48,640 bases of DNA, from the NCBI GenBank assembly GCA_016192825.1, contig JACPTK010000120.1:1-48640 (forward strand), read 5' to 3'. Below, piece after piece: positions 32,454 to 40,483 of this stretch; position 1 is the first letter of the stretch, and each line of letters begins with the position of its first letter. Source of the DNA: Betaproteobacteria bacterium (lineage in GTDB: Bacteria; Pseudomonadota; Gammaproteobacteria; Burkholderiales; SG8-41). The notes below the pieces were generated by a model. It searched no databases. It had not been told where the DNA came from and saw nothing but the letters and a program-made list of their open reading frames with translations. A program made the position numbers and the translations under genes.

Positions 32454-33244
32454 TGGACCTGGGACTGAAAGGCCGCAAGGCGTTCATTACCGGCACGAGC
32501 CGCGGCATCGGGCTCGTCATCGCCAAGGCGTTCGCGGCCGAAGGCGTGCACCTCGCCCTGTTCGGGCGCGACCGGGAACGCTGCGATGCGCTCGCAGCCG
32601 AGCTGCGCGCGCAGTATCCGGCGCAGAAGGCGTTCGCGGTATGGCACGACTTCCACAAGCCGGAAACGCTCAAGCCGGCGGTGGACAAGGCGGCCGCGGA
32701 GCTCGGCGGGGTGGACATCCTGGTCAACTGCGCCGGCGGCGCGTACCGCGGCCGTCTCAGCGAGATTCCCGATGAAGAATGGGAGCGCTATTTCAGGGTC
32801 AAGCCGCTGGGACTCATCCGGATGACGCGCGAAACGCTCCCCTACCTGAGGCAATCGGATCAAGGGCGGGTGATCAACCTTTCGGGGACGCGCGGGCGCG
32901 AACCCGAGGCGCACTCGATGATGTCCGGGCCGATCAATCTCGGCACGCTGAGCCTGACCAAGGCGATGGCCAACGAGTTCGGGCCTTTCGGCATCACCGT
33001 CAACGCCATCGCCCCCGGCTCCACCGCCACGCGGCGCTGGACCGAGCTCGTCGGGATCACCGCGCGCGAGCGCGGCCTGTCCACCGCGGAAGCCGAGAAA
33101 CATCTCCTGCGCGAGGTGCCGCTCGGCAAGGTGATCACGCCCGAGGCGATCGCCGACCTCGCGGTGTTCCTCGCCTCGGCGCGCGCCGCCCTGATCAGCG
33201 GCACCGCGATCAACGTCGACGGCGGCAGGACGCGCGGCATCTGA
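32453..33244 (+). CDS. SDR-family protein lacking the catalytic Tyr and Lys
   Basis: This 263-residue protein has the SDR cofactor site TGTSRGIG, NCAGGAYRG, the catalytic-Ser strand RVINLSGTRG and the C-terminal GTAINVDGGR. At the place of Y-x-x-x-K the sequence reads SGPINLGTLSLTKAM. When aligned on LTKA, Tyr is replaced by Ser and Lys by Asn. It may therefore bind a nucleotide without standard SDR chemistry or use other residues. It is coupled to the upstream Bug gene by a TGATG overlap, which suggests the two share a substrate pathway. Confidence 0.83.
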   Translation: MDLGLKGRKAFITGTSRGIGLVIAKAFAAEGVHLALFGRDRERCDALAAELRAQYPAQKAFAVWHDFHKPETLKPAVDKAAAELGGVDILVNCAGGAYRGRLSEIPDEEWERYFRVKPLGLIRMTRETLPYLRQSDQGRVINLSGTRGREPEAHSMMSGPINLGTLSLTKAMANEFGPFGITVNAIAPGSTATRRWTELVGITARERGLSTAEAEKHLLREVPLGKVITPEAIADLAVFLASARAALISGTAINVDGGRTRGI

Positions 33245-33256
33245 CCGAAATTCCGG

Positions 33257-33277
33257 GATGAGGGATGAGGGATGAGG
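33257..33277. repeat. GATGAGG heptamer array (3 units)
   Basis: Three GATGAGG units between the SDR-like stop and the truncated end of the cytochrome fragment. It marks the point at which that gene was cut. Confidence 0.85.
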
Positions 33278-33300
33278 AAATTTTGATGCGGGGTGCGGCT

Positions 33301-33538
33301 CAGCACGTCATTGCAGTTGCGCCTGAACCACTTCTCGACTCTGGCCGCGTCGGTGAAGCGCTGCGGGTTCGTGCCCGGCGCGAGCGGCTCGATGGTCTTG
33401 CCGGTTTTGGCGTGTCGCCCCGCGCCGAGCGGGTTTGCGGTGTGGCACGAGGCGCAGCTCCACTCGCCGCCGTGGGTTGACTTGAAGAACTGCTCGCCCC
33501 GCTGCGCGGAGAAACCCGAGAAACCGGGGGCGCTGCTT
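33301..33538 (-). pseudogene. DUF1924 cytochrome c fragment
   Basis: The minus strand reads PGFSGFSAQRGEQFFKSTHG, then GEWSCASCHTANPLGAGRHA, LAPGTNPQRFTDAARVEKWF and RRNCNDVL. S-C-A-S-C-H is the heme site and the pattern matches DUF1924 c-type cytochromes. The signal peptide and N-terminus are missing, and the C-terminal C-T-x-x-E-K-G-D-V end is replaced by frame running into the GATGAGG array. It is a remnant. Confidence 0.75.
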
Positions 33539-33641
33539 AAGAAACGACATGAGGGGAGTTCCCTTCGTGCTCCCCTGCATCCGGGGTCGGGCGGCTCCTG
33601 CGGCTGCGGCGAAGTGTGCGAAAATCCGCACATCTCACTGA

Positions 33642-35942
33642 GTGAACCTTCCAATGCGCCGTGAAGATCTTCGGCTGGTCTCCGGCCATGGCCGCTATAC
33701 GGCCGACTGGATTCTGCCGGGCCAGTTGCACGCCGCCTTCCTGCGCGCCGACCGGGCGCACGCCGAGATACTGCGGCTCGACGCTTCCCGGGCGCTCGCC
33801 CACCCCGGCGTCAAGGCGGTATTGACCGGCGACGATGCGCGCGAGGCCGGCTTCAAGTCGCTGCCCAACATCGTCGGCTACCCCGGGAAGGACGGCCAGC
33901 AACTGAAGAAGCCGCACCACCCGGTCCTCGCTACCGGCCGCGTGCGCTTCGTGGGCGAGCCGGTCGCGATGATCGTCGCCGAAACGGCGGCGATCGCGGA
34001 GGACGCGCGGGAACTGATCGAGATCGAATATCGGGATCTCCCTGCCGTGGCGAGCTTCGACGCCGCGGTGAAGGACGGCGCGCCGCGGCTCCACGACGAC
34101 GTGCCCGGCAATCTCGCGTTTGAATACGAATCGGGTGACGCGCAGGCGGCGGCCGCCGCGTTCGCGCAGGCAAGGCATGTCAGCAAGGTCACCATGGAGA
34201 GCCAGCGGCTCGTCGGGAACATGCTGGAGCCGCGCGCGTGCCAGGTTGCTTTCGATCCGCCAAGCGGCCGCTATACCTTCCACGTGCCCCTGCAGGGCGT
34301 CGGCGGCATGCGCGGGCAGATCGCAGCGGTCAGCGGGCTCGACAAGGACAGCATCGTCATCGCCACCCAGGACGTCGGTGGCAGCTTCGGCGTGCGCGGC
34401 CCGGCCTATCCGGAGTACTTCGCGGCGATGCTCGCGGCGCGCAAGCTGGGGCGCCCCGTCAAATGGGCGGGAACGCGCGGCGAATCCTTCATGAGCGATT
34501 TCCAGGGCCGCGCGCTGTCGCTCACCGGCGAGATCGCGCTGGACGCGGACGGGAAGTTCCTGGCGATCCGCTTCGACGACCGCGCTGACCTCGGGGCCTA
34601 CGCCGCGGCGTTCGGGGCCTTCATCGCCACCCGCAACCTGAGCATTACCGCCGGGGGTGTCTACCGGATTCCGGCCATCCACGTCCGCACGCGCCTGGCG
34701 TACACCAATACCGCGCCGGTGTCCGCTTATCGGGGCGCCGGGCGGCCCGACATCGCTTACGCCATCGAGCGGCTGGTGGACTACGCCGCCCACGAGCACG
34801 GGTTCGACCCGGTCGCGCTGCGGCGGAAGAACTTCGTCCCGCGCGACGCCATGCCCTACAAGACGCCGAACGCGGGGACCTACGATTCCGGCGACTTCGA
34901 AGCGGTGATGGACGACGCGCTGAAGCGCGCCGACTGGGCCGGCTTTCCAAGACGCCGCTCGGCCGCGAAGCGCGCCGGCAAGCTGCGCGGCATCGGCATC
35001 GCGACCTACCTCGAGGCGGGCGGCGGCGGCGCGGCGCCGAAGGACCAGGTTGCGGTGGAGTTCGACACCAACGGCGACATGACGCTGTTCGCCGTCACGC
35101 ACTCCTCCGGCCAGGGGCACGAGACCGTCTTTCCGCAGATCGTCGCCGGGGCGCTCGGCATCGATCCCGCACACATCCGCTTTCACCCGCGGCCGCCGGC
35201 GGCGGAACTGGTCGGCAACGGCACCGGCGGCTCGCGCGGCGTGCTCGGCACCGGCAGCGCGTTCCGGGTGCTGGGGGAAAAGCTCATCGATCTCGCGCGC
35301 CCTCACGCCGCCGCAATGCTGGCCGTGCCGGAGCACAGGCTGGACTACGAGGACGGACGTTTTCACGCCGGCCGCCGCTCGGCCGGCTTCCTCGAGATCG
35401 CGCGCGCGCTGGCCGGGCCGAAGCCGCACCCGCTCGATACCGTCGCCGAGGGCACCTTCGGCACCACCTACCCCAACGGCTGCCACATCGCGGAGGTCGA
35501 GATCGACCCGGAGACCGGCGCCGCGGCGATCGCGCGCTACACGGCGGTGGACGATCTCGGCCACGTCGTCAATCCCACGCTGGTCGAAGGCCAGGTCCAC
35601 GGCGGCGTCGTGCAGGGCGCGGGACAGGTGTTCGGCGAGCACGCGGTGTACGAGCCCGCCACGGCGCAGCTCCTGACCGGCAGCTTCATGGACTACGTCA
35701 TGCCGCGCGCTGGCTGGCTGCGCGACATCGAGGTCCACGACCACCCGGTGCCGACGCCGACCAACGCGCTCGGCGCGAAGGGCGTGGGCGAGTCCGGTTG
35801 CAGCGGCTCGCTGCCCGCGCTGGTCAACGCGACGATCGACGCGCTTCGGCCCCTTGGCATCCGCCACCTCGACATGCCGTTCACGCCGGCGCGGCTGTGG
35901 CAAGCCATGCGCCGGGCGCGGCTCGAACGGCGTGATTCGTGA
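33642..35942 (+). CDS. Molybdenum hydroxylase large subunit (xanthine dehydrogenase/aldehyde oxidase family)
   Basis: The 766-residue protein is the molybdopterin-binding subunit. It has the N-terminal a/b hammerhead domain (HAAFLRADRAHAEILRLD), cofactor loops QDVGGSFGVRG and AYRGAGRPDIAYAIERLVD, GTGGSRGVLGTGSAF, and the active-site Glu loop GAKGVGESGCSGSLPALVNA. It lacks the AYRCSFR loop of form I CO dehydrogenase. Medium (FAD) and small (2Fe-2S) subunits are not adjacent, so it works with distant partners or is an orphan. The start is GTG 33642 or ATG 33654. The last codons and TGA lie inside a GTGATTG array. A ModA-like gene follows. Confidence 0.88.
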   Translation: MNLPMRREDLRLVSGHGRYTADWILPGQLHAAFLRADRAHAEILRLDASRALAHPGVKAVLTGDDAREAGFKSLPNIVGYPGKDGQQLKKPHHPVLATGRVRFVGEPVAMIVAETAAIAEDARELIEIEYRDLPAVASFDAAVKDGAPRLHDDVPGNLAFEYESGDAQAAAAAFAQARHVSKVTMESQRLVGNMLEPRACQVAFDPPSGRYTFHVPLQGVGGMRGQIAAVSGLDKDSIVIATQDVGGSFGVRGPAYPEYFAAMLAARKLGRPVKWAGTRGESFMSDFQGRALSLTGEIALDADGKFLAIRFDDRADLGAYAAAFGAFIATRNLSITAGGVYRIPAIHVRTRLAYTNTAPVSAYRGAGRPDIAYAIERLVDYAAHEHGFDPVALRRKNFVPRDAMPYKTPNAGTYDSGDFEAVMDDALKRADWAGFPRRRSAAKRAGKLRGIGIATYLEAGGGGAAPKDQVAVEFDTNGDMTLFAVTHSSGQGHETVFPQIVAGALGIDPAHIRFHPRPPAAELVGNGTGGSRGVLGTGSAFRVLGEKLIDLARPHAAAMLAVPEHRLDYEDGRFHAGRRSAGFLEIARALAGPKPHPLDTVAEGTFGTTYPNGCHIAEVEIDPETGAAAIARYTAVDDLGHVVNPTLVEGQVHGGVVQGAGQVFGEHAVYEPATAQLLTGSFMDYVMPRAGWLRDIEVHDHPVPTPTNALGAKGVGESGCSGSLPALVNATIDALRPLGIRHLDMPFTPARLWQAMRRARLERRDS

Positions 35943-35966
35943 TTGGTGATTGGTGATTGGTGATTC
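35932..35966. repeat. GTGATTG heptamer array overlapping a stop codon
   Basis: Five GTGATTS units starting inside the coding end of the molybdenum hydroxylase gene; the TGA at 35940-35942 is part of the second unit. A decayed CCCGCACTGCGG hairpin follows as at 2965 and 24000. Confidence 0.85.
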
Positions 35967-36027
35967 GACTCCCGCACTGCGGTTGTTTCCAGACTCCTGA
36001 CGCGTATCACGGAAGGCGTGAGCAAAC

Positions 36028-36723
36028 ATGACGGCGCGGATAAAGCTGCTGACCTCGAACAGCGTGCACGGCGTGCTGGACGAGTTGCTGCCGCGGTTCG
36101 AGGGTGCGCGCGGTCATAAGGTCGAGGTGAGTTACGACCCGGCGAAGGTGATGCTCGCCCGCATCAGAGCCGGCGAAACGGCGGACCTGGCGATCCTCGG
36201 CGCATCCGCCATCGACGCGCTCGTGAAGGAGGGTCGGATCGTCGCCGCCAGCCGCCGCGAGCTGGCGCGCTGCGGCGTCGGGGTCGGCGTGCGCAAGGGC
36301 GCGCCCAGGCCGGACATCGGCTCGGTCGAGGCCTTCAAGCAGGCGCTGCTCGGCGCGAAATCCATCGCCTACACGCTGGAAGGCGCGAGCGGCATCCATT
36401 TCGCGGGCCTGATCGAGCGCTTGGGAATCGCGGCGCAGGTGAGGGCCAAGGCGAGAACGCAGGCCGGCGGGCTGGTCGGCGAACTCGTAGCGCGGGGCGA
36501 GGCCGAGCTCGCCGTGCAGCAGATCCCCGAGATCATGGCCGTGCCGGGCGTGGACTACGCGGGCCCGCTGCCGAAGGCGCTTCAACTGATTACCACGTCG
36601 GCCGCAGGCATCTTCGCCGACGCCGCGCAACCCGATGGGGCGCGGGCACTGCTGGACTTTCTGGCGGCGCCGGCCTCCGCGCGGGTGTTCGAAGCGAAGG
36701 GGCTGGAACCCTCCAGGGGATGA
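36028..36723 (+). CDS. ModA-like substrate-binding domain protein without signal peptide
   Basis: This 231-residue protein has the periplasmic-binding-protein type II fold of Mod[57 protein letters not shown], a mid-protein [19 protein letters not shown] and [20 protein letters not shown]. No signal peptide is present, so it is probably cytoplasmic or exported otherwise. ABC-transporter permease genes are absent. It follows the molybdenum hydroxylase gene, so a molybdate or cofactor role is tempting but not shown. Confidence 0.78.
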   Translation: MTARIKLLTSNSVHGVLDELLPRFEGARGHKVEVSYDPAKVMLARIRAGETADLAILGASAIDALVKEGRIVAASRRELARCGVGVGVRKGAPRPDIGSVEAFKQALLGAKSIAYTLEGASGIHFAGLIERLGIAAQVRAKARTQAGGLVGELVARGEAELAVQQIPEIMAVPGVDYAGPLPKALQLITTSAAGIFADAAQPDGARALLDFLAAPASARVFEAKGLEPSRG

Positions 36724-36732
36724 GGGGGGAAA

Positions 36733-36851
36733 GCAGTTGGCAGTTGGCAGTTGGCAGTTGGCAGTTGGCAGTTGGCAGTTGGCAGTTGGCAGTTGGCAGT
36801 TGGCAGTTGGCAGTTGGCAGTTGGCAGTTGGCAGTTGGCAGTTGGCAGTTG
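36733..36851. repeat. Perfect GCAGTTG heptamer array, 17 copies
   Basis: Exactly 119 bases of unbroken GCAGTTG repeats start 9 bases behind the stop of the ModA-like gene. The copies show no sequence change, so the array is recent or homogenised. It is followed by drifted CTGACGG/CTGGCAA units to about 36885. Confidence 0.97.
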
Positions 36852-37038
36852 CTGACGGCTGGCAACTGACGGCTGCGGACTGGGCTTAACCACTCACGCC
36901 CTTCCAAGTAAGAGATGCGCGGGCGGCTCCGCCCGCCGCCGTCTGTCCCGCCTACTCGAAGCGGACGAAATTGCCCTGCAAAAGGCGGACGAGTAGGCTC
37001 GAAATGAAGTTTTCATTGCTTTTTGCCTCCCTTTTCGT

Positions 37039-37091
37039 GCAGGCGGTTTTGCATAAGGAGTTTGTCGGAGCCAAGTCCGGCAAACTCCTAG
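37039..37091. mobile_element. Right end of a CTAG MITE-like element (partial)
   Basis: GCAGGCGGTTTTGC (37039-37052) equals the inner inverted repeat of copy B at 41908. It is followed by a hairpin AGGAGTTTG.CGGA / TCCG.CAAACTCCT (37056-37089) and CTAG (37088-37091). The left part (from about 36950) is diverged. The TAG stop of the following minus-strand gene lies in the CTAG. Confidence 0.65.
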
Positions 37092-37408
37092 AGCTCGCGA
37101 TTGCGCGGCGGGCTCGCGAACTCGCCGGGCCCGACGCCCGAACGATCCGCCGTCACCACGCATTGCGACTTGTTGTTGGCAAGGTCTTTCCGGTTCCGGC
37201 AGTGGAACGGACGGAAGTTTTCGGGCGTATCTGGGCCGCCGGCGACGGTCTTCTCGATTTTCCAGCCGAATTCCGAGAGCTCGCGACCCAACTGGTCGCG
37301 CCGCATCCACGCCCCGCAGGCATCCTGCCGCCACACGGACGAATTCGCCTCGGGCAGCGCCCGGCCCTGCTCCCACACGCGTTCGATCAACTCCGGTGTC
37401 CATTTCAT
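37088..37408 (-). CDS. Small HNH-like protein, probably degenerate
   Basis: This 106-residue protein contains SSVWRQDACGAWMRRDQLG, SEFGWKIEKTVAGGP, NFRPFHCRNRKDLANNKSQC. It resembles small HNH-like proteins in which the D-H pair of the first HNH strand stands after GW-x-I; here that position is IEK, so the catalytic His is missing. The later N-x-x-x-x-H-x-x-N part is kept. It may be a structural relative of no nuclease activity. The stop codon is donated by the MITE-like element, so the native C-terminus may have been longer. Confidence 0.55.
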   Translation of the reverse strand: MKWTPELIERVWEQGRALPEANSSVWRQDACGAWMRRDQLGRELSEFGWKIEKTVAGGPDTPENFRPFHCRNRKDLANNKSQCVVTADRSGVGPGEFASPPRNREL

Positions 37409-37554
37409 GGTCCGTGCTTCCCCAATGTCAGAAAGTGGCTCGGTTGCCCCGCGTCTCGTAGCGCGTTTCCCCTCATCCAACGTTACAAGGACCCGGGCCA
37501 CGGGACTTTGACCTAGCGCAAACGCAGGCGGGTCTGGCGGCGCACAATTTTGAA

Positions 37555-38517
37555 ATGACACAGGCAACGGTGCGCGAGCGCGCATTCATCCCGGCCTACC
37601 GCAGCTTGCTGGAGAGCGGCGAGCTTGCGCGGCGCGCCGCGGCGGCCTGGCAGCGCCTGGAAGACTGCGACCTTTGCGCGCGCTACTGCCGAGTGGACCG
37701 CAGGAAGGGCATCGCGGGCGCCGTGTGCCGTACCGGGGAGCGCGCGCTCGTCGCGAGCTACGGGCCGCACCATGGCGAGGAGGATCCGCTGCGCGGCACG
37801 GCCGGCTCCGGGACGATCTTCTTCAGCTGGTGCAACCTGCGCTGCGTCTACTGCCAGAACTGGGACATTTCCCAGCGCCGCGCCGGCCGCGAGGTCGAGC
37901 CGCGCGAGATCGCGGACATGATGCTGGAGCTGCAGCGCCTCGGCTGCCACAACATCAACTTCGTTACGCCGAGCCACGTCGTCGCGCAGATCATCGCCGC
38001 GGTCGAGGACGCCGCCCGCCGCGGCCTGGCGCTGCCGCTGGTCTACAACACGGCGGGATACGACAGCCCGGAGGCGCTGGGGTTGCTCGACGGCATCATC
38101 GACATCTACATGCCGGACCTCAAGTACGCCGATTCGCGCCTCGCGCACCAGTACTCGAAGGTGCGGGATTACGCGGAGGTCAACCGCGCGGCGGTGAAGG
38201 AGATGCACCGGCAGGTGGGCGATCTCGTGCTCGACGCGCGGGGAGTCGCGCAGCGCGGCCTGCTGGTGCGGCACCTCGTGCTGCCGCATGGCATCGCGGG
38301 AACGCGCGAGGTGCTGCGCTTCCTCGCGGAGGAGATCTCGCGCGACACCTACCTCAACCTGATGGACCAGTACCACCCTTACCATCACGCCAGCGAGTAC
38401 GACGAGCTCGCCCGGGCGCTCACGCGGGAGGAATATCGCGAGGCGCTCACGTTCGCCGCGGAAGCGGGACTGAAGCGGCTCGACCACCGGCTGGAATACC
38501 GGCGGGGCTGGGTGTAG
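37555..38517 (+). CDS. Radical SAM protein, COG1313/PflX-like
   Basis: This 320-residue protein has the radical SAM cluster motif C93-N-L-R-C97-V-Y-C100 in FFSWCNLRCVYCQNWDIS. An N-terminal cysteine set C38-D-L-C41-x-x-x-C45 and C58 may bind a second metal site. GHNINFVTPSHVVAQII, YNTAGYDSPEALGLLDGIID and YMPDLKYAD are typical of the PflX-like family, which resembles pyruvate-formate-lyase activases. The substrate is unknown. A membrane protein gene begins 27 bases after its stop in the same direction. Confidence 0.87.
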   Translation: MTQATVRERAFIPAYRSLLESGELARRAAAAWQRLEDCDLCARYCRVDRRKGIAGAVCRTGERALVASYGPHHGEEDPLRGTAGSGTIFFSWCNLRCVYCQNWDISQRRAGREVEPREIADMMLELQRLGCHNINFVTPSHVVAQIIAAVEDAARRGLALPLVYNTAGYDSPEALGLLDGIIDIYMPDLKYADSRLAHQYSKVRDYAEVNRAAVKEMHRQVGDLVLDARGVAQRGLLVRHLVLPHGIAGTREVLRFLAEEISRDTYLNLMDQYHPYHHASEYDELARALTREEYREALTFAAEAGLKRLDHRLEYRRGWV

Positions 38518-38544
38518 CGGCGCGCGGCGGGCCGGCCTACGCTC

Positions 38545-39654
38545 ATGGAAACGATGCGACTGCGCGCAACCGGCGTACTGCTGCTGGCGATGTTCATCGC
38601 GTGGGCGGCGCCCCTCGCCGGGCTCGCCGCGGCCGGCCAGCCGGTGGCGCGCTTCCTCGACTTCCCCCCGCGGACCGAATACGTGTCTCACGCTTCCTTC
38701 GCCTGGAGCGCCTTCATCGCGCTGTCGGTGCCGCTGCTCGGCGCGGTGGCGCTATTCGCCTCGGCGATCGTCAGGGCGAAGCCGGCGCCAGCTGCCGCCT
38801 CCGATTCCGGCCGCTTTCCGTGGTGGGGATGGGCGGCGCTCGCGTTGATCGCCGCCGGCTGGGTGCTCGCATGGACGGAGGGCATGGTGCCGCCCGGCTG
38901 GCGGCGCCACACGTTTACGCCACTCTGGCTCGGCTACGTCCTCGCCATGAACGCGCTCGCCTGGCGCCGCACCGGCCGCTCGCCTCTCACGCACCGCACC
39001 GCGTGGTTTCTGTCCCTTTTTCCCGTCAGCGCGGCCTTCTGGTGGCTGTTCGAGCATCTCAACCAATTCGTGTCCAACTGGTATTACAGCGGGATACACG
39101 CCTCGGGCGATTGGGACTACTTCCTGCAGGCAACCCTTCCGTTCTCCACCGTGCTGCCGGCGGTGGCGAGCACGTGGGCCTGGCTCAGGGGATTTCCCCG
39201 CCTCGAGGCGCTCGCCCTGCCCGCCGTGCGCGGTCATGCTTCGCTCGCCTGGCTCGCGCTCCTCGCGGGCGCGCTCGCGCTCGCCGGCGTCGGCTTCCGC
39301 CCCGAGGTCCTGTACCCCGCGCTCTGGCTGGGCCCGCTCCTCGTTCTGTGCGGGCTTCAACACCTGCTGCTGGGCGACTCCCTGCTCGCGCCGGTCGCGC
39401 GCGGCGACTGGCGGCCGCTGCTGCAGCCCGCGCTCGCGGCGCTGGTCTGCGGCTTTTTCTGGGAGTTCTGGAACTACGGCAGCCTCGCGAAATGGCATTA
39501 CAGCGTCCCGTACGTGCAGCGCTTCCACGTCTTCGAGATGCCGCTGCTCGGCTATGCGGGCTACCTGCCCTTCGGCGTCGTGTGCGCGCTCGTCATGGAC
39601 CTCGTGGCGCGGCTCGTCGAGCGCGGCCCCTTGTACCTCCGGAGCATCGCCTGA
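38545..39654 (+). CDS. Polytopic membrane protein of unknown function
   Basis: I do not recognise this 369-residue protein. It has about nine or ten hydrophobic segments, with WWLFEHLNQFVSNWYYSG and GFFWEFWNYGSLAKWHYSVP, two loops of similar type (E-x-x-N / W-x-Y), which hint at an internal duplication. The latter is followed by RFHVFEMPLLGYAGYLPFG. It follows the radical SAM gene by 27 bases and is likely co-transcribed, so it may be a partner or substrate in the same membrane pathway. Confidence 0.75.
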   Translation: METMRLRATGVLLLAMFIAWAAPLAGLAAAGQPVARFLDFPPRTEYVSHASFAWSAFIALSVPLLGAVALFASAIVRAKPAPAAASDSGRFPWWGWAALALIAAGWVLAWTEGMVPPGWRRHTFTPLWLGYVLAMNALAWRRTGRSPLTHRTAWFLSLFPVSAAFWWLFEHLNQFVSNWYYSGIHASGDWDYFLQATLPFSTVLPAVASTWAWLRGFPRLEALALPAVRGHASLAWLALLAGALALAGVGFRPEVLYPALWLGPLLVLCGLQHLLLGDSLLAPVARGDWRPLLQPALAALVCGFFWEFWNYGSLAKWHYSVPYVQRFHVFEMPLLGYAGYLPFGVVCALVMDLVARLVERGPLYLRSIA

Positions 39655-39706
39655 TGCAGGTCGACGTCAACCCCCTCGCTTCGCCGTTGCCCGGCGCGCA
39701 GCCATC

Positions 39707-39949
39707 ATGGTCAAGCAGCATCCCCAGCGCGACGAACCGAAGGTGGACAGCGTCGAGCAGGACGAGATACCTCCGAAGTGAGATGCGCGTGACGCGCTTG
39801 CCCGCCTGTGGAGCGCGCGGCGGGCCGATCCGACCGAAGGCGGCATCGTGGTGGACGGGCCACCAGTCGTCCAGCGCAGAACGGCCACGGGCTTCGAAAC
39901 ATGGCCGCGGCCCGGGGTCGACGACATCACGAAGGCCTTTGCCGCATGA
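39707..39949 (+). other. Possible decayed ORF with one internal TGA
   Basis: An ATG at 39707 opens 24 codons (MVKQHPQRDEPKVDSVEQDE and IPPK), a TGA at 39779-39781, then 55 sense codons in the same frame (starting DARDALARLWSARRADPTEG) to a TGA at 39947-39949. Codon use looks protein-like on both sides, but I recognise no family and no hairpin follows the internal TGA. It is probably a decayed gene. Nothing else is seen in 39655-40066. Confidence 0.3.
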
Positions 39950-40066
39950 GATGAAACGTCGAGTCATCCCGGCACGATGCGCTGCAAGGCGCGGCCGCGG
40001 CTGGCCTTGACGCAAGTCAGTACCCTCTCCGGTCGCGCGACGTAGCCTGCGGGCAGGAGCAGCCGC

Positions 40067-40483
40067 ATGCACGGATGGATCGTCCCGCCGCCCAAGACGC
40101 CCGCCAGGAGCGCCGCCGACCACGAGCGGGAGCGCCGGCGCAAGGTGTGCTGGCTGGAGGCTCAGGGCCTGCTCGGGTCCCCGCGCATCAGGGCAGCGCT
40201 GCTCAAGGTGCGGCGCGAGGACTTCATCCCCCGGCAGTACCGCGACTACGCCTACGAGGAAGTGCCGCTGCCTCTGCCCGGGGCGTCGGCGACGATCTCC
40301 TGCCCGCACAGCTATCCCCTGTTCTACGAGCCGCTTGGGCTCGACTGCGGCCATCGCTTCATGGAGATCGGCACCGGCTCCGGCTACGACGCCGCCGTCG
40401 CGCGCGAGGTGGTCGGCGACGACGGGCTCGTGGTGTACGTCGCGCTGCGCGGCGCCTACGGCACGGTGGGAGAAACAGCATGA
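40067..40483 (+). pseudogene. Protein-L-isoaspartate methyltransferase with internal deletion
   Basis: The 138-residue frame starts like PIMT: RRKVCWLEAQGLLGSPRIRA, LLKVRREDFIPRQYRDYAYE, ISCPHSYPLFYEPLGLDCG and the SAM motif I FMEIGTGSGYDAAVAREVVG. It jumps right after GDDGLVV to VYVALRGAYGTVGETA, which looks like the family's last strand (VxFVPLxGxYG). About 80-90 residues with the other SAM-binding motifs are absent, without loss of frame. GGAG precedes the ATG. Its TGA overlaps the ATG of the next gene. The product is most likely inactive; it may persist for coupling. Confidence 0.65.

Noticed and set aside
36733-36851. CRISPR-like regular array
   Set aside because: The unit is only 7 bases and there are no spacers; no cas gene is visible.
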